Assembly (NCBI GenBank): GCA_018061385.1
Contig: JAGOUF010000206.1
Coordinates: 1-5,359 of the forward strand
DNA length: 5,359 nt
Direction of reading: 5' to 3'
Source: Chitinophagaceae bacterium
Lineage (GTDB): Bacteria; Bacteroidota; Bacteroidia; Chitinophagales; Chitinophagaceae
Shown: positions 1 to 5,359 of the stretch, piece after piece
Numbering within the stretch: position 1 is the first letter of the stretch
How the letters are laid out: each line of letters begins with the position of its first letter
Translations under genes and position numbers: made by a program
Notes under the pieces: generated by a model
Database searches by the model: none
Told to the model about the DNA's origin: nothing
Seen by the model: the letters and a program-made list of their open reading frames with translations, nothing else

Positions 1-341
1 ATTGGAAATTGTACGATACACATTATACTGAACGTTTTATGGATACGCCAAACGAAAACCCAGAAGGCTATAAAAAAACAAGTGTACTGCAATATGCAAA
101 CATGTACAAAGGATTAATTAGAATTGTTCATGGAACATCAGATGATAATGTGCATCAACAAAATAGTTTACAGTTGATTGATCAATTACAAAACTTAAAA
201 AAGCATTTTGAGTTTATGTTGTATCCTGGTGAAAGGCATGGAATACTAGGTTTGAAAGGAATACACAATAGAACTGAAGCTTATCAATTTTATTACAACA
301 ATTTGTTGAGCAAACCAATGCCCAATAATTTCTGGAAATAA
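1..341 (+). CDS. Dipeptidyl-peptidase IV-like S9 serine peptidase, C-terminal fragment
   Basis: This is the 3' end of a gene that begins before the window; the frame is open from base 3 and 112 residues are visible. It matches the end of the alpha/beta-hydrolase catalytic domain of the DPP4 family (S9B), which removes N-terminal dipeptides, often X-Pro, from peptides. The first residues, WKLYDTHYTERFM, correspond to the DPP4 segment WxxYDSxYTERYM. HGTSDDNVH carries the catalytic Asp (second D, bases 144-146) and YPGERHG carries the catalytic His (bases 237-239). The nucleophile Ser and the beta-propeller would lie upstream, outside the window. A TTG at base 9 could be read as a start, but the family match continues upstream of it, so it is an internal Leu codon. 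Bacteroidota homologues are usually exported; the signal peptide cannot be seen here. The protein ends with a short tail (SKPMPNNFWK) after the last hydrolase helix. It is convergent with the saccharopine dehydrogenase gene. The family is confident; the exact substrate is unknown. Confidence 0.93.
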   Translation, partial: WKLYDTHYTERFMDTPNENPEGYKKTSVLQYANMYKGLIRIVHGTSDDNVHQQNSLQLIDQLQNLKKHFEFMLYPGERHGILGLKGIHNRTEAYQFYYNNLLSKPMPNNFWK

Positions 342-376
342 TTTTGTTGGTTTTTATTCCTTGCACTAAAGTGATG

Positions 377-394
377 AGTAGGGGCTACTATTTT
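377..394 (+). terminator. Weak candidate terminator after the peptidase gene
   Basis: AGTAG (377-381) pairs with CTACT (385-389) across a GGG loop, followed by A and TTTT. A 5-bp stem with a short T run is weak for intrinsic termination, and it lies 35 bases after the stop. The only support is its position in a convergent spacer that should hold terminators for both flanking genes. It may be a chance hairpin. Confidence 0.25.
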
Positions 395-398
395 CTGT

Positions 399-411
399 AA
401 AACTCAGTTTT
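399..411. repeat. Small inverted repeat in the convergent spacer
   Basis: AAAAC (399-403) and GTTTT (407-411) form a perfect 5-bp inverted repeat around TCA. Read on either strand, it is an A-rich arm followed by a T-rich arm, as in bidirectional terminators. It has only one G:C pair, so the hairpin itself would be very weak. It lies between the two convergent stops at 341 and 440. The rest of the 98-bp spacer holds only a 4-bp inverted repeat (CACT/AGTG, 364-373) and no small ORF worth calling. Confidence 0.25.
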
Positions 412-439
412 CTTCTATAATTATTTGAAGAGCTATGAA

Positions 440-1930
440 TTAAATTTCTTTTTCGTCAAATTCAATTCCTTCAAGCTTTAAAGCATTTAAAACTGGGGTA
501 TAAATTTCTTTTACAATTGGTATATGCAAACCTGTTATAGTAATTTCTTTTTCAATAATTAATTTGGCAGCAATACCCAATGGCAAGCCAACGGTTTTAG
601 CCATTGCAGTAATTAAATGATTGTCGCCTTTTAGTTCTAAGTAGCTAATAACTTTATGGCTGTTGTTGTTTAGTTCGTATTCAATTTCATGCATCATTAC
701 TACTAAATCTTTATCAGTAGGTTGTAGTGCAAGTTTTCTTTCAAGAATAAATTGTAACACATCGGCAGCACTACAAAGCCCTAAATTTATTGGGGTATGA
801 TCTTCTAATCCCAAGAAAAACAATTGTTGTAAACTAATATTTACATCGTGAATACTATTGGCCAAAAATTTTGCACTTTTATTAATATTAGAAGTTTGCA
901 AATTTCCATTTTCATCTACTGTTAAAAATTCTTCATTACTTATTTCTCCAACTTCAGCAGCTTGTTCTTCAACCTTCATCCAGTTGGTTATTTCTTCCAT
1001 CATTTCGGTGGTTAGTAATAATTTTTTATCCATCATGTCAACAATCCACTTTTCAAAACCATGCTTTTTAAAATGTGCTTGAAAGAAGTTTGCAATAGTC
1101 ATATTGTTCGTATCGTACACTTTTTCTTCATTGGTGAGTTGTAAATCAACAATGTTTTTCCAGCCTGCAATAAATTCAGGATGACGCAAAGTGGTTCTCA
1201 AAAAATCTTGTATGTTTTCTAAGCCATACAAATTTATATAACCCAAAGAATCTCTATTGGCATAGTAAGCATATAAAACTTCAGTAGGCGTTAATATCGT
1301 ATTTTTTGTGTTGAACAAATTTTTGTAATCAATTTCTTTAACTTGATTGTTGGATCTATAAATGGCTCCTGCTTTTCCTGCAAGAATAATATTTTTGGGG
1401 TTCCAACTAATTTTGTAATGCCAAGGGTTGTCGTCGCTTTCTGGAGCAATTAAACCACCACAATGCGATTTAAAAGAAGCAATATTTCCACCTTTGTTTT
1501 TTATTTCATCAATTAACTTCATTGCACTCATGTGGTCTATGCCAGGATCTAAACCCATTTCACATAAGAACAGTAAATTGTTTTCTTGAATACTTGACGC
1601 AAGTGCTTTTATTTTTTCGTCGATGTATGATGCAGTTAATAAATGCTTTTTATAAGTAATGCAATCCAATGCAATTAAATAATGAAGGGTAGGAGGCATC
1701 ATTGAAATAACAACGTTTGCTTGCTCAATTAAAGCTTGTCTGCTATTGGCATCTTCAATATTGATTAATGTAGATGTTACAAAACTTGTTGGTATTACTT
1801 TTTGAGCCAATAATTCAGCATTCCCATCGGCAATGGTTACTTGCCATTTTTTTTCTTCAGTCAATTGTGATAAGTAATTAATTAAAACTGTTGCTGATTT
1901 TCCTGCTCCAAAAAGTAAAATATGATTCAT
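440..1930 (-). CDS. Saccharopine dehydrogenase, L-glutamate-forming (Lys9 type)
   Basis: This 496-residue predicted cytoplasmic enzyme should interconvert saccharopine and alpha-aminoadipate semialdehyde plus glutamate with NAD(P). In bacteria this usually means lysine breakdown by the saccharopine route. The N-terminal Rossmann fold shows GAGKSA at residues 8-13. Family landmarks follow: TASYI (Y102), GLDPGIDHMSAMK from residue 126 (D128), SHCGGL (C157), the substrate-domain segment NPWHYKISWNP (168-178), and AMAKTVGLP (442-450) near the C-terminus. Y102, D128 and C157 sit about where the Tyr, Asp and Cys implicated in yeast Lys9 catalysis lie (recalled, not aligned by software). A TTG two codons upstream (1936) is in frame, but the ATG at 1930 fits better because the Rossmann strand follows directly (MNHILLFGAGKS). 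Homologues I recall have about 450 residues; the excess lies roughly at residues 294-363. The start is 24 bp after the tamL stop, so cotranscription is likely. The partner lysine-ketoglutarate reductase is not in the window. The direction and cofactor (EC 1.5.1.9 or 1.5.1.10) cannot be settled from sequence. Confidence 0.9.
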   Translation of the reverse strand: MNHILLFGAGKSATVLINYLSQLTEEKKWQVTIADGNAELLAQKVIPTSFVTSTLINIEDANSRQALIEQANVVISMMPPTLHYLIALDCITYKKHLLTASYIDEKIKALASSIQENNLLFLCEMGLDPGIDHMSAMKLIDEIKNKGGNIASFKSHCGGLIAPESDDNPWHYKISWNPKNIILAGKAGAIYRSNNQVKEIDYKNLFNTKNTILTPTEVLYAYYANRDSLGYINLYGLENIQDFLRTTLRHPEFIAGWKNIVDLQLTNEEKVYDTNNMTIANFFQAHFKKHGFEKWIVDMMDKKLLLTTEMMEEITNWMKVEEQAAEVGEISNEEFLTVDENGNLQTSNINKSAKFLANSIHDVNISLQQLFFLGLEDHTPINLGLCSAADVLQFILERKLALQPTDKDLVVMMHEIEYELNNNSHKVISYLELKGDNHLITAMAKTVGLPLGIAAKLIIEKEITITGLHIPIVKEIYTPVLNALKLEGIEFDEKEI

Positions 1931-1954
1931 GTTCAATACTATTATAATGAGTTG

Positions 1955-4372
1955 TTAGAATGGCAAACCAATGCCCAATTGAAATGCAAAGTTTTTAATT
2001 TCTGTTTTGCTACTATTGTCTCTTTCTTCACTCCATTTAAAATTTTTAATGCTCATCCAACCATCATTACCTGGTCGTCCTGGATCTTTTGCTTTATAAG
2101 CAAAATCTACACGAATTAAAAAATACGAAAAGTCGAATCTTAAACCAGTGCCAATACTTACTGCTAAATCTTTGTACATTCTGTTTAAAGAGAATTCTGC
2201 ATTGGTATTGGTTGCATCTTTTTTTAAATTCCAAACATTGCCTATATCTGCAAACAACGCACTACCAATTTTAAAACTACCAATGGAAGCAATATTGAAA
2301 CGATATTCGACATTGGCTTCCAATTGAATATCGCCAAATCTATCTCTAAAAGATGTAGAAGCAATTGTATCGCTAAGTATAGATGAGCCTAAGCCCAATT
2401 GTCTTAAGTTCCAAGCTCTCATACTGTTAGGACCACCAGCAAAATATTGTTTAAAAAATGGCAATGATTGACCATCTAAAGGAATGCCCAAGCCACCAAA
2501 TACACGATACGCCAATTCACTTTTTGATAACTTTTTATTGAGCCTATATTCAGCTTCTAGCTTAATAAATTTGTATACAGTTCCTTTTTTGTCATAAGGA
2601 ATCAAGTAATTGAGTAAACCACTTTCTTCAAAACCCAATCTTATTAAATGTGTGTTGTTCGGATTTTTTAAACTTGTTCTGCTTCTATTAAAATTAATTA
2701 CACCCAATCCTAAACCAATTACATTGCCTGTGTTAAATGAATTTCTTAAAAAAGGATTTGCATCGAAAAGTTGTATTAAACCTGGCAACGTATCAATTTT
2801 ATACAATTCAACATTAATCGGTTTCCATAAATATACATCTCCATTTTTTACTTGTCCTTCATATCCTAAACTTACATTGCCAGATCGAAGTTTAAAAATT
2901 TGAAAACGCTCTGTATAAACCAATCCTGTATTAATTAAGGTTCTTTTATTTTCTGCATTTCTAAACATTTTTACGTTCGATAAAAACGTTGGCATAATCA
3001 ATCTTGGAAAACTATAATTATGCGATAGGCTGAATTGTAAACTTTGAATTAAGTTGCCTTTTGTTCCGCTTGTATCGGTTGCATTTAAAATATTTAACTC
3101 AATTCCTGCTCTTAAATTGGTGCTACTTTGTATGGCTTGTTTCCAAACATTTCTATTGTTTAAAGTAGCACTTAAACTTAAGCCCAATAAATTACCAGCA
3201 GTAAAATCGCCTGAGTTTCTACTAGTTTCTAAGTTATAGTTTGTTTGATATTTACTTTGTGGAATAAGAAAAAAATGTAAGTCTAACGAGTCTTTTCCAA
3301 CTTCAATAATTCTACCTTCAATTTGTTGCCAAGCTGGAATTCGAGACAATGTATTGATGGTTTTTAAATAAGCATCTTCATGATAAATGCTATCTTTTCG
3401 TAAGTAAGTATGTTCTCTAAGTGGACGTAGTTTGAACAATCCTTTTTCTGCTCTAACAACTAAATTGCTTTTCTTGCCAATAATTGCATTGTCCCATTTC
3501 TTTTTAATTAAACTGTCTGGGAAATCAGTAATTTTTGTTTCGGGATAAAAATAAACGTTGTTCACATAGTACCTATTCAAAATACTTGTATCTTTTTCTG
3601 TTCTTTGTTTTATGCTAATATCCCATTCTGGTTTTTCCTTTCTTTTTTGATCGGCTTCTGTAATAATTTTAGCCAATTCAATTGGGTCAAGTGTAAGTTT
3701 AAATAAATTTTCGTTGGTTGTATCTACCAAAGCATAAATATGTTCTCTGGTAAATTTGTAATAACCATTTTGTCTAAACCACGAAACCAATCTATCCAAC
3801 TCATCAGAAATTTTTTGTTTGGTATAGGAACTTCCTTTTTTTAGATACGTGTTTTTAAATTGTTGCATGGCAATATTTTGCAACAACGAATCTTTTAATG
3901 TTTGATGCGTTGTATCTACAAAAGCATAAGCAACAGAATCTATCTTAATATTTTTTCCTGGTTGAATATTAAATGCCACTGTAGTTCTAAGTTGATCTTT
4001 TACTGTATCAATTTTTACTGGAAGAACTTGCTCAACAGAAGAATAATAATAGCCTTGAGCATTTAAGTAAGCCAACATAAACCGCTTAGAACGATCTACA
4101 TTTAATGTATCGTACAAAGGAGGATTTTTAGTAACATTAATAAACCCAAATTTGGTAACATTTCTAGCTTTTAAACTATCATCCCAATAATTATTCAGTT
4201 CTAGGGTCAATCTTTTTTTCTCATCTTTGGCAATATCGCCTTCAATATTAATTTTATTGGCAAAAATAAAAGGTTTGTTGGGCTGATAATTTTTTACAGT
4301 AGAACAAGATGCTACAAAAAGCAACAAAATAATTAGAGGTAATATTGTAACAGTTGATCGTTTAAATTGCAT
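1955..4372 (-). CDS. tamL: TamL/BamA-like Omp85-family outer-membrane lipoprotein
   Basis: This 805-residue protein belongs to the Omp85 superfamily, which inserts beta-barrel or other envelope proteins into the outer membrane. It starts with a lipoprotein signal: basic MQFKR, a hydrophobic stretch at residues 8-20, then ASC with the predicted lipidated Cys23. Lipidation is the hallmark of TamL, the Bacteroidota counterpart of TamA. Residues about 38-370 look like POTRA-type periplasmic domains (first strand INIEGDI). Residues about 375-805 form the 16-strand-type barrel with alternating strands. The Omp85 loop-6 motif is seen as AGGPNSMRAW (R652, in place of the usual VRGY/F), followed by RQLGLGS and by FADIGNVW (707-714). 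The last residue is Phe (GIGLPF), as in barrel proteins recognised by the BAM complex. The ATG at 4372 is preferred over the in-frame TTG at 4378 because it leaves a compact signal-peptide n-region. A TamB partner is not in the window. It is divergent from an RNA methyltransferase gene 5 bp away and followed by saccharopine dehydrogenase. Plain BamA is less likely because of the lipobox and the length of the periplasmic part. Confidence 0.9.
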   Translation of the reverse strand: MQFKRSTVTILPLIILLLFVASCSTVKNYQPNKPFIFANKINIEGDIAKDEKKRLTLELNNYWDDSLKARNVTKFGFINVTKNPPLYDTLNVDRSKRFMLAYLNAQGYYYSSVEQVLPVKIDTVKDQLRTTVAFNIQPGKNIKIDSVAYAFVDTTHQTLKDSLLQNIAMQQFKNTYLKKGSSYTKQKISDELDRLVSWFRQNGYYKFTREHIYALVDTTNENLFKLTLDPIELAKIITEADQKRKEKPEWDISIKQRTEKDTSILNRYYVNNVYFYPETKITDFPDSLIKKKWDNAIIGKKSNLVVRAEKGLFKLRPLREHTYLRKDSIYHEDAYLKTINTLSRIPAWQQIEGRIIEVGKDSLDLHFFLIPQSKYQTNYNLETSRNSGDFTAGNLLGLSLSATLNNRNVWKQAIQSSTNLRAGIELNILNATDTSGTKGNLIQSLQFSLSHNYSFPRLIMPTFLSNVKMFRNAENKRTLINTGLVYTERFQIFKLRSGNVSLGYEGQVKNGDVYLWKPINVELYKIDTLPGLIQLFDANPFLRNSFNTGNVIGLGLGVINFNRSRTSLKNPNNTHLIRLGFEESGLLNYLIPYDKKGTVYKFIKLEAEYRLNKKLSKSELAYRVFGGLGIPLDGQSLPFFKQYFAGGPNSMRAWNLRQLGLGSSILSDTIASTSFRDRFGDIQLEANVEYRFNIASIGSFKIGSALFADIGNVWNLKKDATNTNAEFSLNRMYKDLAVSIGTGLRFDFSYFLIRVDFAYKAKDPGRPGNDGWMSIKNFKWSEERDNSSKTEIKNFAFQLGIGLPF

Positions 4373-4377
4373 ACACA

Positions 4378-5100
4378 ATGGTAAGTAAAAATGAGTTCAA
4401 ATATATCCAATCTTTGTGCCACAAAAAACAAAGACTGATAGAAGGTCTTTTTATTGCTGAAGGCCCCAAATTGGTAGAAGAATTATTGAACAGCAATTAT
4501 TCAATAGAAAAAATTTATGCAACCAATAATTGGGTACAATTACATGCTACAACTTCACTAAATATTGTTGAAGTTTCTGAGGTTGAGTTAGAAAGAATGA
4601 CCAACTTGCAAACCTCCAACGAAGTGTTGGCAATTGTACAACAAAAAAGCAATGTTTTTCCACCATTAACCAATCAATTGCACTTGTTATTAGATGGAAT
4701 TCAAGACCCTGGAAACTTGGGTACAATAATTCGTATTGCAGATTGGTTTGGTATAAAAAATTTGTATTGTACACCCGATACAGCCGAATTGTACAACAAC
4801 AAAGTAATACAAAGTACAATGGGTAGTTTTTGTAGACTGAATATTTGGTATGGAGATGTTGTTGAACAAGTATTACAACCAACCAAGTTGCCAATTTTTG
4901 GAGCAGTTTTAAACGGAAAAAATGTATTGGAATTTGGACAAATTAAATCAGGCATTCTAATCATTGGCAACGAAGGAAAAGGAATTAGAGAAAACATTTT
5001 ACCATTTATTCAACAACCCTTAACAATACCAAAGTTTGGAGGAGCCGAAAGTTTAAATGCTGCTGTTGCAACAGGCATCATTTTATCGCATATTATCTAA
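4378..5100 (+). CDS. TrmH/SpoU-family RNA 2'-O-ribose methyltransferase
   Basis: This complete 240-residue SPOUT-class enzyme should use S-adenosylmethionine to methylate a ribose 2'-OH in rRNA or tRNA in the cytoplasm. Residues 1-95 form the L30e-like RNA-binding domain, with the typical opening MVSKNEFKYIQSL and EGLFIAEGPKLVEEL (22-36). All three SpoU motifs of the trefoil-knot catalytic domain are intact: motif 1, LDGIQDPGNLGTIIRIADWF (105-124, with N113 and catalytic R119); motif 2, IIGNEGKGI (195-203); and motif 3, IPKFGGAESLNAAVATG (217-233). The length is normal for the family. The ATG at 4378 is well supported because family members begin M-x-S-K-N just like this one. No Shine-Dalgarno sequence is present, as is usual in Bacteroidota. 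Any promoter must lie inside the 5' end of tamL; I found only an imperfect -7-like TAATATTG (4340-4347) without a matching upstream TTTG. The gene ends overlapping the convergent permease gene by 8 bp. Whether it acts like RlmB, TrmH or another member cannot be told from sequence. Confidence 0.95.
   Translation: MVSKNEFKYIQSLCHKKQRLIEGLFIAEGPKLVEELLNSNYSIEKIYATNNWVQLHATTSLNIVEVSEVELERMTNLQTSNEVLAIVQQKSNVFPPLTNQLHLLLDGIQDPGNLGTIIRIADWFGIKNLYCTPDTAELYNNKVIQSTMGSFCRLNIWYGDVVEQVLQPTKLPIFGAVLNGKNVLEFGQIKSGILIIGNEGKGIRENILPFIQQPLTIPKFGGAESLNAAVATGIILSHII
4398..4432 (-). promoter_or_regulatory. Candidate Bacteroidota-type promoter for tamL
   Basis: Read on the minus strand, TATATTTG (4405 down to 4398) is an exact match to the Bacteroidota -7 consensus TAnnTTTG. 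A TTTG (4432 down to 4429) lies 23 bases upstream, inside the 17-23 spacing known for this promoter class; a second TTTG (4425-4422) lies 16 bases upstream. Transcription would start near 4391-4393, giving a leader of about 20 nt before the tamL ATG at 4372. The element lies wholly inside the methyltransferase coding sequence, around codons 7-19. Such matches occur by chance in AT-rich DNA, so the position relative to the start is the main support. Confidence 0.45.
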
Positions 5101-5359
5101 ATTGGATGGCTTTTACAGGCTTAATTTTTCGTACCAACAATGCAGGTAGGGTTAATGCAAAAAAGCAAACAATGGACGTAGAAATACAAACCAATATTAC
5201 TTGCCACCAAATTATTTTTACAGGAGCAACCGAAACATAATAATTGCTTTCGTCTAACGTAATAAAACCAGTATAATATTGCAATAAACAAATGCCAACA
5301 CCTAACAACAATCCAAATGCTATACCTGCTAAAGTAGTAATACTTGCATGGTATAAAAA
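5093..5359 (-). CDS. FtsX-like ABC transporter permease (LolE/LolC-like), C-terminal fragment
   Basis: The last 88 residues of an inner-membrane permease are visible; the frame stays open through base 5359, so the gene begins outside the window. A hydrophobic helix (about visible residues 7-28, TLAGIAFGLLLGVGICLL) is followed by a short loop, ITLDESNYYVSVAPVKI, and a second helix, VILVCISTSIVCFFALTLPA. It ends with the characteristic FtsX-domain terminus LLVRKIKPVKAIQFR. The YYVSVAPV segment and the PVKAIxF ending match lipoprotein-releasing permeases of the LolC/LolE type, which with an ATPase release lipoproteins from the inner membrane. MacB-like and other FtsX permeases share the same fold, so the substrate assignment is tentative. 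The TTG at 5311 is an internal Leu codon, not a start. The stop codon overlaps the end of the convergent methyltransferase gene. The ATPase partner and the periplasmic domain are not in view. Confidence 0.85.
   Translation of the reverse strand, partial: FLYHASITTLAGIAFGLLLGVGICLLQYYTGFITLDESNYYVSVAPVKIIWWQVILVCISTSIVCFFALTLPALLVRKIKPVKAIQFR

Noticed and set aside
858..1082. A 74-codon open frame on the plus strand inside the saccharopine dehydrogenase gene
   Set aside because: It is antisense to a well-supported gene, has Ser- and Phe-rich shadow composition, and shows no recognisable domain.
1934..1936. TTG as the start of the saccharopine dehydrogenase gene
   Set aside because: An ATG two codons later (1930) gives the standard short lead into the Rossmann strand, so the TTG start is not needed.
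1937..1950. A TATAAT-like string in the spacer between tamL and saccharopine dehydrogenase
   Set aside because: It resembles the enterobacterial -10 box, but Bacteroidota use TAnnTTTG, and no upstream TTTG at proper spacing accompanies it. It would also leave almost no leader.
2610..2903. A 97-codon open frame on the plus strand inside tamL
   Set aside because: It is antisense to the beta-barrel coding region. The hydrophobic look comes from reverse reading of alternating barrel strands in AT-rich DNA.
320..3190. Repeated short strings such as GCCCAAT and GGCAA at many places
   Set aside because: They fall inside coding sequence in differing contexts without regular spacing and reflect codon preference (for example Gly-Leu codons on the minus strand), not a repeat family.
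4376..4378. TTG as the start of tamL, which would overlap the methyltransferase ATG by one base
   Set aside because: The ATG at 4372 gives a normal lipoprotein signal peptide; the two extra residues (TTG-coded Met and Cys) add nothing expected of the family.
4547..4894. A 115-codon open frame on the minus strand inside the methyltransferase gene
   Set aside because: It lies antisense to a gene with all SpoU motifs intact. Its translation is low-complexity and rich in Leu, Tyr and Cys, with no recognisable domain, so it is a shadow frame.
4701..4997. A 98-codon open frame on the minus strand inside the methyltransferase gene
   Set aside because: It is antisense to the conserved catalytic domain and overlaps the other shadow frame. 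It has no family match or plausible start context.

Overview
The window looks like ordinary chromosomal DNA from a low-GC member of the Bacteroidota. Bases are roughly two thirds A+T by eye. The evidence for this assignment is a TamL-type lipidated Omp85 protein, a Lys9-type saccharopine dehydrogenase of the Bacteroidota kind, no recognisable Shine-Dalgarno sequences, and a good match to the Bacteroidota promoter consensus (TTTG ... TAnnTTTG). I cannot place it firmly below phylum. It is almost fully packed with five genes, two of them cut by the window edges. I see no RNA genes, mobile elements, CRISPR arrays or phage genes.

Layout. Bases 1-341 (+) hold the C-terminal end of a dipeptidyl-peptidase IV-like serine peptidase (S9B). 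A 98-bp convergent spacer (342-439) follows, with only weak inverted repeats. Bases 440-1930 (-) encode a saccharopine dehydrogenase (glutamate-forming, Lys9 type). Only 24 bp upstream of it, 1955-4372 (-) encodes an 805-residue TamL/BamA-like outer-membrane lipoprotein. These two minus-strand genes probably form one transcription unit, read tamL first. Bases 4378-5100 (+) encode a TrmH/SpoU-family RNA 2'-O-ribose methyltransferase, whose start codon is only 5 bp from that of tamL. Bases 5093-5359 (-) are the C-terminal end of an FtsX-like ABC permease resembling the LolE/LolC class; its stop overlaps the methyltransferase stop by 8 bp.

How the genes may fit together. TamL is predicted to be an outer-membrane lipoprotein that helps assemble other envelope proteins, and LolE-like permeases release lipoproteins toward the outer membrane, so two neighbours may both serve the envelope. 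The peptidase is likely exported too. The methyltransferase (RNA modification) and saccharopine dehydrogenase (lysine metabolism) have no evident functional link to them.

I did not find a clearly undescribed system. The most interesting points are the compressed divergent tamL/methyltransferase junction, with a tamL promoter candidate inside the methyltransferase coding sequence; the overlapping convergent stops; and an apparent insertion in the saccharopine dehydrogenase.
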